Positions 39,171 through 51,840 of a stretch of 64,000 bases of DNA are shown in pieces. The stretch is from Phycomyces nitens (lineage: Eukaryota; Mucoromycota; Mucoromycetes; Mucorales; Phycomycetaceae). The stretch lies in NCBI GenBank assembly GCA_022702545.1, contig JAHRBC010000006.1, positions 1,178,001-1,242,000 on the forward strand, in the 5' to 3' direction. Made by a program: the position numbers and the translations under genes. Below the pieces are notes generated by a model. It was not told where the DNA came from and made no database searches. It was given only the letters and a program-made list of their open reading frames with translations. Positions within the stretch are counted from its first letter, which is position 1. Every line of letters starts with the position of its first letter.

Positions 39171-42100
39171 AAAAGTGAGATTGAAATACCAATCTTGGAA
39201 ACAACAGGCCAACTTTAGTGGTTCAGTAAAAGTGCGAACAGAATAAAAAAAAAGAATTCAGAGGAAAAATCGATAAAGTTGAGTGATCTTTTTTTTCTTG
39301 GTTCTAAAGAGCAAGATATACTTGATCAATATTTTGACATTTTATTTATCATTAATACCTCTTGTTAGCAATTAATCAACGAATCATATCAAGCCAAAGA
39401 TGCGCTACAGGGCTCACACACTGATAATATTGGGAAAACAAAAAGTCAAAGGTTGTAGGGACACGAAAAAAAGTAACAAGTTTGCGTGGTAACTTCAAAA
39501 CTACACCAAGTCAAGCCATATGCAAATCATTATAGCTAACCAATTAGACTAGATAACAGTAGTTGGATGGTTAGAGGCATATCTATCGCTAGTTTTTCAT
39601 TAAAATAACATGGTATACCATATGCGCTTTATACTTTGAATATTTCAAAGTTATTTAATTAAAATATACATGTCAACTTGTAGACCAAGTAGGGATAAAT
39701 GTATTTACATGTAACAAATATTTGTTATTTCGATACTGGAATTAACACAAGGTTTTCTGTTATAGCAAATACGAGCATATTTATTTATTATCTACCATCA
39801 AACTGAGTATCCTCAAGACAATTAAGAGTGGCGGAAGCCATACAGAAACTATAAGATCTGTTTAACATGTTGGTTTAGCCATCGTCTCTTTTTTTTTTTG
39901 GATATATGATTAATCTTATTGGATAGAATATATTTTTTGTATGACCACTGACTTTGTAAATCTCGGATATTTCCTTTGGTCCAGGTAATTCCATGTTTTA
40001 TTTGGAAATATTCTTACTAAATCTAGTTTTATAACTGCTATAATAATCAACTGTATTACTAAATTAAGGAATAGGCCATTTCCATTCTTGAAGATCGGCC
40101 CACCGTAGTTAAGGGTCTTTAATTTAGTGAATCCAGACTTGAAAAATTGAGTTTATCTAGTTTTATCATATTGAATGATACATTTTGCAAATTCCCAAGA
40201 TATAGAAAAAGACTTGTTAGAAGGTGAACCTTGGTTAATGAAAGCCTAAAAGAAGAAGAAAAATGAACCATAGAAAGTGGATATCTTATCAGGATCCAAA
40301 CGGAAAAGAAGAAGACTTTCTGAAAATCATGCAAGAAACTGCCCACTCACACCTGTCTACAGGCCATTCTTCTTCTTCTTCTTTTTAATACATATATTGT
40401 CTGAGGATAATACTTTGCAATATTTTTCGGCCAAAGCAAGAGATATGGTTTTTGAGTATCTAGTCTAGGCTACTAGTCTTACTTTTTTATTCACAAGCCT
40501 CGGTGCTTATCGTTTTATAAACAAAAAAGCATGAATTGCTGTGTCCATAAACCGATATCTACTCCATCTCTTATTTTTAGCATTGACAAGTATATATGGT
40601 GACAATGGTTATATGTCTAGTATGCCGCTTGATATGACCTTATGTTTTCTGTTGTACATAATGTCATGCTCATCTCAAAAGCATCTGTGGTCAATGAATT
40701 CTTCTCGGGCATCTTTGTTGCGATATAGAGTTTAGCCTGACTTGGTAAATCAATAAATATTCAAGTCAAACTTTACTTGGGATATTAGAAGATACTTAAA
40801 AAAAAAGTTATTTTTAAAGAGTTTTGATAGACAAAAATAAATACTCTTGAGAGCCAAGAAAGATAAAGGTCTTGTATAAAGTGATATATGGGAAAATCAT
40901 AAAAGTTTGTAGATCATAAAAGTCTCAATTGATAATTTATTTATTTATCTTTAACAAGTAAGTCTAAACAATTCTCGTTCCAGGCAATTCTATTTATTTA
41001 TTTTAAAAATGTTTTTCTTTATTAAAACTTCACAAAGCCAAAACAACAACAGAAAAAAAAAGTATATGATCATTAAGATGAATACATATATATAAAATTG
41101 TTTTCCTTCGGTAGCCTACTTCCGTTTGACCGGCTTTCAATCAAATAATTAAGAAAAGGCGCGTTTGAATTGTGAAACCTATAGATTGACGCCAAGATCA
41201 AGAGATATTTGCCAACAGATTAGCATTGTGGCAATTTGTTAAAAGACGATCAATCATTATCTTCTTGTTCTTAATGATAACTATTATTATTATTAATAAT
41301 AATAAGCCATAAAAGGTCTTGTGTGTATAGACGATACCTATATTTTGCAGACATTATTTTACAACTGCAAATTGCACCAGTTGAAATATATATATATATA
41401 AGCAGCACCTTGTGTAAAAAAGAAAAAACAATGTCCAAATGTTAAACTAATCCAAGAAAAGATCTAGCCGGATACTTTCAACTACATTATAGACAGTTCT
41501 ATAAATAAACAACATGAAATGCCCAAAAATACCAAGATACTTTGTGTGTAAATATACGCCAAGGTTATATTAATAACGAATGGATATTTAGTAGTTGTAT
41601 GTAACAAAGGCTGTATTGTAACAAAGGTAGTACTTGTATATCTCTCCAGCCTCGTACCACTATGAGTAATATTTTAGACAGCCTTTGGGTTTTCTTCCCT
41701 ACAAACAGATATTTTGGAGATTTGATGTATTCAAACATTTATAAATCGTTGCAACTATCCCACGGCTCATTATTTATTTTTGAAATGCCAAAATAATCAT
41801 AATTATAACATATATTTATTGTGGAAAATATCCTTACAATCTATCAAAAAGGACAGTGCTTTTGTGCTACTGGCTTGTATCTCTTGAAAATCAACATGTA
41901 TGTAAATCTTGTTGTGTTCTTGCGAATGACTGGTTTACTAAAAAAAAAAGAAAAGAAAAGGAAAAAGTACAAGGTACAATAAGATCCATTGAATTCAACT
42001 ACTGGTCCAGAGTTTATGTCGATATTACCAAGAACTTGGTAGAGATGAATCATACAAATTATTGCAAGGGTGTTTGGTAATTATACTCACACGTAGCATA

Positions 42101-44158
42101 CAGATATCTAGATTCAGCAAGGATAAACTTGTTGTTCCGCGGCGTACTGAACTCCCGATATATTGTACCCGGAAGTTGTCTGTGCACCCATATACATCTT
42201 GAAAATTGTTTCTTTCTTTTTTGATCTGTGCCACAAATGTGCATATTTCTATATCCTTTAGTTACTGCCCTGAATTCTTGTTTTAGAAGTATCGACTTTC
42301 TTAAAGGTGCATAACTGTCATTACTTTCTCAATAGAAACCGTCTTTCAGAATGTATATATTATAGATATATAGATATATATATCTCCATCTAATTGAACA
42401 TCATTTCTAAGAGTGCGTAGACTTATTTTAGTTTTGACGGTTTGAGGAAAAAGAAAAAGTCTATTGATATTGATTACAATGCCAAACATCCATTGTTCCC
42501 TCAATTACCCGATAAACAATTGTATTCTACAATAATAATAATAAATAAATAAAAGGCTATTATGCAAACCTGCCAAACAAAAAGGAAAAAACAAAAACCC
42601 AATACAGATAGGATTGTCTTTGGCCATTTGACATTCAATATCATCAACTTTAGATGCTCAAAACGCCCAAAACGCCAATACTTTGAACCATCTTATATAT
42701 ATATATACAATTAATGCGCAGTATCCCACTAATGGTGGTATATTTGATATCTTAAATATCGAGGGCTTTGAATGGAAAATGCACCCTTGTGTTGTGTTTT
42801 CCTGGTTTTGTATCACGATTACCATGCGGCGTTTCTTGCCGACAAGGTTCTATTATTTCAGCAAAAAGGTCTGTATGTCAAAGCTCAGCCCTTGTCCTTT
42901 CTCCACAATTAACCAATAGGGTCTGGTCTTTCTGGAGATCATGGACCTTGGTGCGACCAGAGACATTGTGTTGGCCAGTACAAATATAAAGCAAGAGGTG
43001 AAAATATGCCCAAGAATACCTGGGTTGACCATTATAGCCATGGTTTTATAAAGACACCCAAATGATGAGATCCAGATTCATGGAAAAATGTTGTTATTCT
43101 TGGTCACCATTTGCTCCCATCTCGGTGTGACAGAGTACACTTGTTGTGTATTGTTCTTTTATGGAATGCCAGAGATATAGGATATTCTTCTTCTTTTTTT
43201 TTTATATTGCTGTTGTTGTATTGGTTTCTAGAATGCGTTTCTTGGAGCAAAAGAGTTATGGTGGAGATATTTGAATAATTTGGACAAGGTTGGCATGGGA
43301 ATAGATCTCGAACTTTAACTTACAGAGTGTATGACATAATAATTAAGTTCCAAGACAGGTTCATACACAATCCTTTTATTGTTTCTTACAAGAAATCCTG
43401 GTGTTTGCCCAAATCAAATAAAAATAAGAAAAAAACAACTAGTTCTCCTGGACTCAATCGGTCTCCAGGACATGAATACTTGGCTAACGTGGTTTGGATA
43501 CCAATTGGAGCATCTAAATAAAATATAAAGACGGGTCTGGTACCCTTGGATAAAATTCTATTGCAAAAAAAACTGTTTTGGCAGGTCATATCGTGGGTGG
43601 ATTATGCAAAGGACTGTTCTTTGGCGAACACAGACGCCTAGAAAGCTTCCGATATATTACCATATTCTACTACGGCTATGTTCATGTAACCTATATATTC
43701 TCCATTACATTTAAATTTATAATTGGCTACTCGAATTTAGAGCCCTGTGATTGGCTGATTATCTGACAGGCAGCCCAATCAAACCCCCCCAGATATCGCA
43801 ATCCAAGGTAAGCTTCTTCACAGCAATGCTCGTCAAAGCGACACACGACCCCCAAAGTAGTAGTCAAGATCATTTATCTTTCGTCATTATTTTTCCCGGC
43901 TCTTTAGAGGCAAAACTAAATAAAGAATAAAAATATAGAGAACCACAGCCGCCTGTCTTCGTGCACGACATTTGCCTTTTCCGATCTTGAAGGAAGAGTC
44001 TATTTATGTCTCAAAAAAAAAGAAAAAGAGAGCTTGCCAACCCTAAATACCCTGAAGCTCTTTATTAAACCTCTTTATTCTCACTCTTGCTTTCTTGTTC
44101 TTATTCTCGTTCGTACTCGCCAATTGTCTTTCTTTTTGTCTTGTGGAAACTGTTGTTT
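39171..44158. other. AT-rich stretch, no supported gene
   Basis: Almost 5 kb of AT-rich DNA with scattered short open frames. Coding-like but broken patches occur around 41960-42244 (minus), 42919-43050 (+, GATRDIVLASTNIKQEVKIC) and 43330-43770. None has an identifiable domain or splice model. Simple repeats include TA runs near 41387-41400 and 42358-42383. The last about 250 bp, with stronger base composition, form the leader of the C2H2 gene. Confidence 0.5.
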
Positions 44159-47014
44159 ATGGACATGTGCGAAATTGATTTTCCAAGCCCTCTCAGCAAG
44201 TCTACACACCACCAAGAAGAATACACGTACGCTTTACATGAATACCCGAGAAACCTAGACCAAGGGTGCCAAATGTCTATGCATTCGGTTGTGCCGGACA
44301 CAGCCTTTTCGTTCAGCCAGTCTGCTCAGCAGGACCCCCAATTGTCATCCCATTTCATTGCCACGCCACCCATCACCATTGCAGAAGACGGGAACCATGT
44401 CTGCTCACAATATGTATCCCCTAGTAACCTCAGCCTCCCTCACTTTCGTTCCAGCCTACAAGAGCCACTCTACCATCGGTCTGATTACTCAATCACCTTG
44501 GACGGTTCTGTGATTGCCATGCAGGCCATGCATCACAGCCCCGACCAATTGTTTTACGGAAGCCCATTGTCAGTAGACATGAGTCCAGTTTTAGAATCCA
44601 ACCAAGACGAACTTCAAATGATGTACAGTAACTCGCCGGACGAGCACCTCTTGTCATTAATCATCCCTCACGAAAGCTCAGCAGGAATGGTAAGTCAGTC
44701 AATAAGAGTAATACATATTAAAAAATAAAATAATAATAAAAATAAAAATAAAATAAAAAAAATAAAAATAAATAAAATAATAATAAATAAAATTATTTTA
44801 GAGCATAAAGCAGCAATCAGTCCCTATGCAGACCCAGGCTCAATGTCTGGTGGATTCCTATCCAGTACAAGAACCACTTCTGCCTGTTCAGTCAGATCAT
44901 CCCAATATATTGGTGAACTCTAATGTAAGTTGTACTATGCCATGTTGACTTTAAAGTGTCTCTACCTGACACATCGCCTGTCTTTCTTTCCACCCTTTTC
45001 TTTCGCTCCATAGACATCCATGCAAGGCGACCAACAGACTATCCAGCTCCAGATGGATTCCAGACAGATTCAGCAGCAAATTCCACATCGGCTCCACCAC
45101 AATCTTCATCACTCTCATAACAATCATCACCAAAATTACCACCTACATGAACAAATCTTCCACGACAAGCAGATCCAAGGCCACAGCATGTTTAATACCA
45201 TGCTTTTCCAGCCTTCGGATCATACCAAGAGTCCTCGCCACACGCCTGAATCCCATCAAAATCAACATCAACACCATCATAGTAATCATAATAATAATAA
45301 TCATAATCAACATCATCAACAACATAATCAGTCCATGTCCCAGCAGATGGCTGCCACAAATAACCACACCCGTGAAGTGGCCTTGGTCTCCCGACAGGAT
45401 TCTCTTGTAACCAGCAATGACCAAAAAGTGAAGAATGAGGATCGTCAGACAGATCGTAAGCCATTGGATGCTGTCATCGCAGGCGTAACACAGCACCAAA
45501 AATCCCCATCCCATCTCTCGCCTATGCATTCAATGCTTGGCATGGAAGCAAACAACCAAGGTGACGATTCTCCACTACCAGCCAGGCCAGGAGTACCTCT
45601 TCAGGCTCAATTGCGCTCTCCACCATTCCAGCCACTTGTTCCTGAAATGCCAATGTCATCGGAAGATACCCAACACAACATGAAACGCGGGTTACCAGCA
45701 GACGCACAGGATGGTATGCGAAACAAGGTACGAAGAAAGGCAGCCAAAACAAGTCCGCAGCGCTCTCCGGTTACAAACAAGGGCCACGGACCCGACTCTG
45801 GCAATAAGTCCCAGCATGGAAACTTGGCTACACACGATTCACTGCACAAGGCTTCTAGCGCAGAGACCATTGATTCTGTGGCACCAGTGTTTAGCGACAG
45901 TCCTAAAAGCAATCCTACAGACGCAATTATGGCTCAGATGCCCTTTGAGTCTTTAGCCATGAACCAGCAATTGGTGGCCGCGTCTCAGGCCAGTGTGGTT
46001 GCCAAGGAGTTTGATGGCATGTCAAGAGAGCAACTGATTGCTCGGTTGATAGATCTCGAAACCGAAAAGAGAGCAGGGACCTTTCATGGTGGGTCTACTC
46101 CAGAGACGGGTTACAGGCAAGATCCTCTGGTTTCTGGCCACACCGAAGAAGGAAGCCTGTCCAACCACCGATCAGACAAGTCTGCCTCACCACGTGAAGT
46201 GCCAGACACGGAAAGGGAAATAAAGAGAGAGGACTCAATTCCAGAAAACACTGCTGAAGATCCTTACAAATGTCAGTGGACCGATTGCGGACAGGTATTC
46301 AGTGTAATGCAAGACTTTATACTGCACATCAGTGACACACACGTGGGGAGTGGAAAGGTAGGCTTGAATTGTGAATAGCTAGCTTACTTTTTTTTACTGA
46401 CACATATAATTGACTGATTGATTGATTGATTGATTTATAGCCGACCTATGTGTGCGAATGGAGTGGCTGTCCTCGTAGCCAGAAGCCGTTTACCAAGCGC
46501 CACAAGATGCATAACCATCTGCGGACTCATACTGGCGAACGACCCTTTGAATGCCAAATGCCAGGTAAAGAGAAATATATATATATAGTCAGGATCTTCA
46601 AACAAAAAGGCCAGCTAGATTAACAACCTCCTTTTAGATTGCAACAAAAAGTTCTCTCGTCTCGACTCTCTTACTACGCACATAAAGACCCATTCTGATA
46701 TCAAGCCATTCGAATGTCCCTACCATGATTGCGGCAAAACGTATTATCACACCCGATCTCTCCGAAAGCACGAAAAGAACCACAGACCAGAACGATCCCA
46801 GCCAGAGATGTGTATGCCAACCACTTACACTTTTCCCTCCTCGGGCCAAATCACCCATCTCGTTGACCCCTTGTCTCCAATGTCATCAATACAGCAAACT
46901 TCTATGTATTGCCAGGACCCCCAGCCCCATTCCTTCCAGCCCCCAGCCTCATCGAACCCTCACCAGTCGCACTATAGCAACAGCCCTAAAAAGTGGCAAA
47001 CCAATTGGCACTAA
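44159..47014 (+). CDS. GLI/ZIC-like C2H2 zinc-finger transcription factor
   Basis: Five exons (44159-44689, 44812-44934, 45014-46357, 46441-46564, 46638-47014) close to 832 residues. The first about 600 residues are low complexity (Ser, Pro, Gln) with a long His/Asn/Gln tract around residues 240-320 encoded by CAT/AAT repeats. A short conserved-looking helix MSREQLIARLIDLETEKRA precedes four C2H2 fingers: YKCQWTDCGQVF and YVCEWSGCPRSQKPFTKRHK (GLI-type, with the inserted residues in the second), FECQMPDCNKKFSRLDSLTT and FECPYHDCGKTYYHTRSLRK. The linker HTGERPFEC is canonical. A nuclear DNA-binding regulator is certain as a class; the targets are unknown. An upstream in-frame ATG at 44087 would add 24 hydrophobic residues; I prefer 44159. 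Confidence 0.88.
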
Positions 47015-48991
47015 TAATAATAATAATGTAAAAATGTAAAAATAATAACAACAATAATAATAGTAATACTTTTTTTTGGTAATAATTACTTCTACTTTTA
47101 CAGACACGTATAAATTGTATTTATAGATTTACAAGTTTATTAAAAGCAAAAATGATATTTCATTTTTGTTGTTGTTGTTGTTGTTGTTGTTGTATTGAGC
47201 CCTGAAAGGCCACAGAATTACGATGTGTGTTGGACAATGTGTTGCAAGTCTTATAGTCTCTTTTGTCACTAGTGCTTTATTTTATTTTGCCTATTGGGTC
47301 CACACTATATATATATGATGAAATATTTACTTGTGACGAGATTCTGACCATGTAAAGGGTACAAGTCTTTATCTTGTCACAAAAATGACTGATTTGTTGG
47401 GCTGATTGTCCAGTTATTAAAGAAGGTCTAGAGATGTGTAATGGAATCCCAGGCTTAGAAAAAAACTAAATAAATAAATAGTATAAAATAAAGAACAAGA
47501 AATTTTCTGGATATGCTCGATTGGTCTGTATTCTGAACCTCGAGAGATTGTTGGTTATTGAAAATAGAAACATACAAGGTTACAGTCAAGGGATAATACA
47601 TATTTGACACTATAATCTTACATACAAGCAGGCTTGCACATGAAAGAAAGAGACATATTTTTTTTTCTGTTTCCACTCATGGTGCATCTATGCACAGGCA
47701 TGCACCAATCACCAATATTTGTTTGTTCCTATTATCTGATAAACCCGCAAGACAATCCAACTCTTGCTGGCCAGCAGAAAGAATACTGATATATTCAAAT
47801 CAATTATATATATATATTTATATATATACACCCATATATTTCGATGGAATAACGACATGTCACTTTTTCATTTATTTATTTATTGAATTTGACTTTGTCG
47901 ACCAATCTTTTATGTGGCCGAGGATTTACCATTGGGGAATGACAAGGTGAAACGTAAAGTTAATATGTGTATATGTATATAAAAAAAAAGTTCTGAATTC
48001 TGCATATTGATATCAAGTTGTGCTTTCCATGTATTCTATCGTGATGGCCTCAGCCATGTAAACAACTTTGATCATCTCTTTACAATCTTTAATGCAATCA
48101 TTCGAGCTAGACAGATCATTATACCAGGGGCAAACTGTCCAGGGATCGTGTAATTGATCTGAACAAACATTAAGAAACCCAAGCCTTGAATCCAACAAAT
48201 CTAGATGGTCCAAATGGTTTTGAGCAATAGGTTGTCATGCTGTCTTGACCAATAAACATTGACAGGATTAAAGAATACAAGTATCAACCCAAACCACCAA
48301 AACAGATCACCTACATTGATCTGTGCATATGTTATGCAATCAGAATTACTTGCAAGAAAAAAAAAAGATCTGGTCCCCAAGCAAAGAAAAAAAGAAAGAG
48401 AAAAAAAAAGGGCTCTGTGATGATCTTCTTGTATATTTAATACGCTGTTTAGACGCAAAAGACTAGTCTCGGAGGGGAGGCGGGGGGAAGACCACTAGAG
48501 CGTTTTAGACCAGCCAAGATATCTACAAAAGTCTCTTTGGAGCACACTCGGCGTCTCTCGAGCATAAAGTGTCATAAACGTGGCAGAGATTGATTGCCTA
48601 CAGACTGTCGATATCGAATCTGTGCAGCCAAGTTCAATAAACCAAATCTTCAATATTAAATCCATCGAAAGAACGACTAGAATTCTACAATCTGGTCTAC
48701 ATCGAAATCCAGAGTGTCAAGTCTCTTTTACTATCATTTCGATACTACCCAATGTAAAATATTAAAAAAAAGAGAAGTTTAAATGAACAAGAAAAATAAA
48801 ATAAAATAAGAATCTGTTATTTTTAAATATATATATATATAAATATATATTTATATTTATATTTATATACAAATCCTAGGATGTAATATGATTATTCATT
48901 CCATTAAATTTTGAATTAACTGATATGTATGAATGTTGATGAGAATAGCACAATAATAAAATAAAAAATATATATATAAGAAAATTGGTAT
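47015..48991. other. AT-rich intergenic region with (GTT)n and TA repeats
   Basis: Holds the C2H2 gene 3' region, a (GTT)n tract at about 47166-47192, TA-rich repeats near 47806-47830 and 48827-48870, and A/T homopolymers. An open frame at 48580-48765 (MAEIDCLQTVDIESVQPSS) is short and unassigned. The 3' end of the carrier gene follows at 48992. Confidence 0.45.
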
Positions 48992-50754
48992 TTATGCAGT
49001 GGGGGCCAGCTGGGGTGGAGAGTTGACTTGCTTCATCTCATCCGTGATAACTTGCCCCTTTGTGAATCTCGGTAGGGACATTCTGGTCTCATATGAGGGG
49101 TCCATATGCTCGTCTGGTTCCATTGACTCTCTTTCGCCTTCCTTTACCCATTTCTTTAAAAATCCAACCTGAAAATTTCCAAGAAAAAGCCTGTAGAATG
49201 GTCAGGTATCGAGTCATGTTTAAATTTCAATTGACAGATTTACTTACTGTGAAATATGGTACAGCAACGACGGCAGGGATAGAACACCGACAACATCATA
49301 ACTGCTCTTATTGTATAAAACATTGATCAACACGATGCCCATTGATGCCGCTTTTGTAGATCCACAGTACTGGAGAGTAATTAAATGACTTAATACACAT
49401 GATATGCACACTATCTTTCATTTGCTATCATTGTTGTTGTTGTTGTCCAAAGGGCACTTACCATGATTGCCACTGCATCTCTTTTAGAGAACCTCCACCT
49501 TTTGACCCAAACTGGCTCTCTTATCAATCTCGTGGGCCATGGAAGACGGGCTACAAACAGACAGAGACCACAGCCAAAGAGGTACATGAACATGTCAACA
49601 AACAAGATGGCCAAAATGTCGACGGTCTTCATGTTCACAAACGCATTACTGGCCACCCCGTCGCAAAACACTGACCAGACAAGCACGATGAGGGCCAGAC
49701 TGTTAATGATTGGGAAATGGAGTTTGGCTGCCAGATAGGTCGTCTGTTTAGGGAAAAGGTAGCGAATGGCCTGTCCTGCCACTAATGGTAAGAGAACAGT
49801 AAGTCCCATAGTCTTGAGAATGGAGAGATAGTTGGGATCTCCACGTTCGGTTCCTGGAGGAAATAGGGTGGTATCATTCTCAAACACTTTTTTTTTCCGT
49901 TAAGAATAGTGTAAATATAGAATGTATGTTTGTATACACAATAGATGAAATAGTAAATAGATTAGTTTTAAGAATTAAAAAACAAAGAAGAGATGAGCAG
50001 TTTACATTCAATCAATGCAGGAGAAATAAAGACACCCATGATATTGCCAACCGCGGCGTTGAACAGAGCTATAAGGTCAATAGATAAGATAACAGAGCCA
50101 AGGCGACGTAAAGCAAGGCACACGTCTAATATTTGTCTTGATCCCCCCACTTTTAGACTTACCGGCCCCATCGTTTCCACCAGCGTTGCGAGTCATGATG
50201 GCATTTGAAGACACAGTCGTACTGGTTGACAATGCAATTATCCACCCTTTGTACATCATGTTTCCCATCGGGGCATTGGAGGTCATGAAGATGTAGGTGA
50301 CAACGTACATGGCAAGAGGCATTATGACAAAGCTGATTATCTGGACCACTAGATGCAGTCTCCATTGCAGGAATGTATGAAATAGTTCCCTGACTTCGAT
50401 ACCGAGACCGGACAGTAAGAATATCAAGATGACCGCTCCCCATCGGATGGTGTACTGGGCCTGGAGGACACCGTTGGTCTTGCCGACATCTGGGATGGCC
50501 CAGGCCAAGCCTATTGCGAAACCTAACCCGACCAAGAACCAGTATCTCTTGAAGGCACCCAAGCAAATGCGTCTAATTCTTGTCCAAACACTCGGCTTAT
50601 CCAATACGTCTATTGTGCTCTGGGATGTGATTGAAGACGAGCCTTCACAGCAAGTGACAGATCCGTCCAGGCCATTGTCAATATGTTCCCATTCTACCTC
50701 TGTAGACTCATGCTTGGCAGCATTGTCGAATGTGATGGCCAGTTCCTTGGTCAT
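48992..50754 (-). CDS. RCH1: SLC10A7/Rch1-like membrane carrier (bile acid:Na+ symporter family)
   Basis: Five exons on the minus strand (50754-50163, 50068-50006, 49886-49462, 49369-49248, 49190-48992) close to 466 residues. After a polar N-terminus of about 65 residues, about ten hydrophobic spans follow, typical of the SLC10A7/YMR034c family. Family blocks: FLVGLGFAIGLAWAIPDVGK, LIFLLSGLGIEVRELFHTFL, LSTSTTVSSNAIMTRNAGGN, NAAVGNIMGVFISPAL, YCGSTKAASMGIVLINVL and a C-terminal FLGNFQVGFLKKW. The fungal Rch1 proteins sit in the plasma membrane and restrain calcium uptake, while human SLC10A7 affects calcium and glycosylation. Role here by homology. The tail after the last span is acidic and short. 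Exon 3 uses an acceptor preceded by an A-rich run instead of a pyrimidine tract, because the pyrimidine-rich alternative would create a stop. Confidence 0.88.
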
Positions 50755-51840
50755 GAATTATAAGCCAGACAAGGTTAGGTTTCAGGCAAGAATGAAGAAA
50801 TGAAAAATACGAGAGAGAAAAAGAGAGAGAGAGAGAAGGAAGGAAGGATTAAAGTAAAACACATTCTGCGTCATCTACTTCTTTCTTTTTATGCCTTTTT
50901 TTTGTTGGGTGTAGCAAACAAGAGACGAGTAAATAAATAGAATAGCATTTGCTTATAATCACCGTTCAAGAACTATTATCATGAAGAAAGTCCCCAACTC
51001 AAACCTCCATACGTTCATCCTCGCTTCAATTCCACGCATACGTACTCCTGCATAAAAATGTAAATTTGCGTAGCCAGCAAGTTATGTTCCTCATGCCAAA
51101 CACAACAGGCATCAAGACAGGTCAATGACTGACAGATCATTAAATAAAAAATAAATAAAAATATTAATAAAAAATCCTATTGGATCCTCTGCCACCTACT
51201 TCTTTGACACTAAAAGCCCTTCCATGTTGCCTAGAATCTAAAAATAGCTTCGAGACGATAAATATTTACCACTATTGTATATATGCTTTATGGTGACAGA
51301 CAGTCATCAATGGCAGTAGCAAGAATTAGGACAGTTTATGATGGAAATTCAAGCTTCTAAACAAATAATGTTTTCCCTCGGCCACATATCAAATCAATTT
51401 AGTATTTTCTTGATCTTGATCCAAAAAAATAATTATATAGCCCTAAACACCAAAAGTCTCGATTGGCCTATTGAGCAGCCCAAGGTAGCCACTGATAAGC
51501 TTATCTGGCAAGGTTTCTGCAAAATTTATATAAAAATAAAATAAAATAAAATAAAAGAATTAAAAATAATAAAAATCTTGGATTGTTTACGTTGATCTAT
51601 TGATAATCATCTATCAAATAACCATAAAGTCTATCTAAAATAATTCACAAGTCAAACACACATTCACTGGCGGAGTTTGATTTCCAATGACGTACTCTTC
51701 CCATCAAGCACAGTAATAATAATAATATATATATATATTTATATATGATTTAAAGATTTAATGGTGGTATATTTTTAAAAATAAAGTAAAAAAATATATA
51801 AATTAATCGTGCTTGTCCTTTTTTTTTTTTTTTTTACAAA
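50755..51840. other. divergent intergenic region RCH1/PRP28
   Basis: About 1.1 kb between two divergent genes. GA-rich tract at 50810-50850 just upstream of RCH1, AT-rich middle, and a T tract immediately before the PRP28 start (51818-51835). An open frame at 51338-51544 shows no family features. No gene is called. Confidence 0.5.

Noticed and set aside
44087..44158. Upstream in-frame ATG of the C2H2 factor
   Set aside because: Would add a hydrophobic 24-residue leader, unlikely for a nuclear regulator; lies in the T/C-rich leader.
45143..45529. Minus-strand frame rich in Ile/Met opposite the C2H2 gene
   Set aside because: Shadow of the CAT/AAT repeat tract encoding His/Asn.
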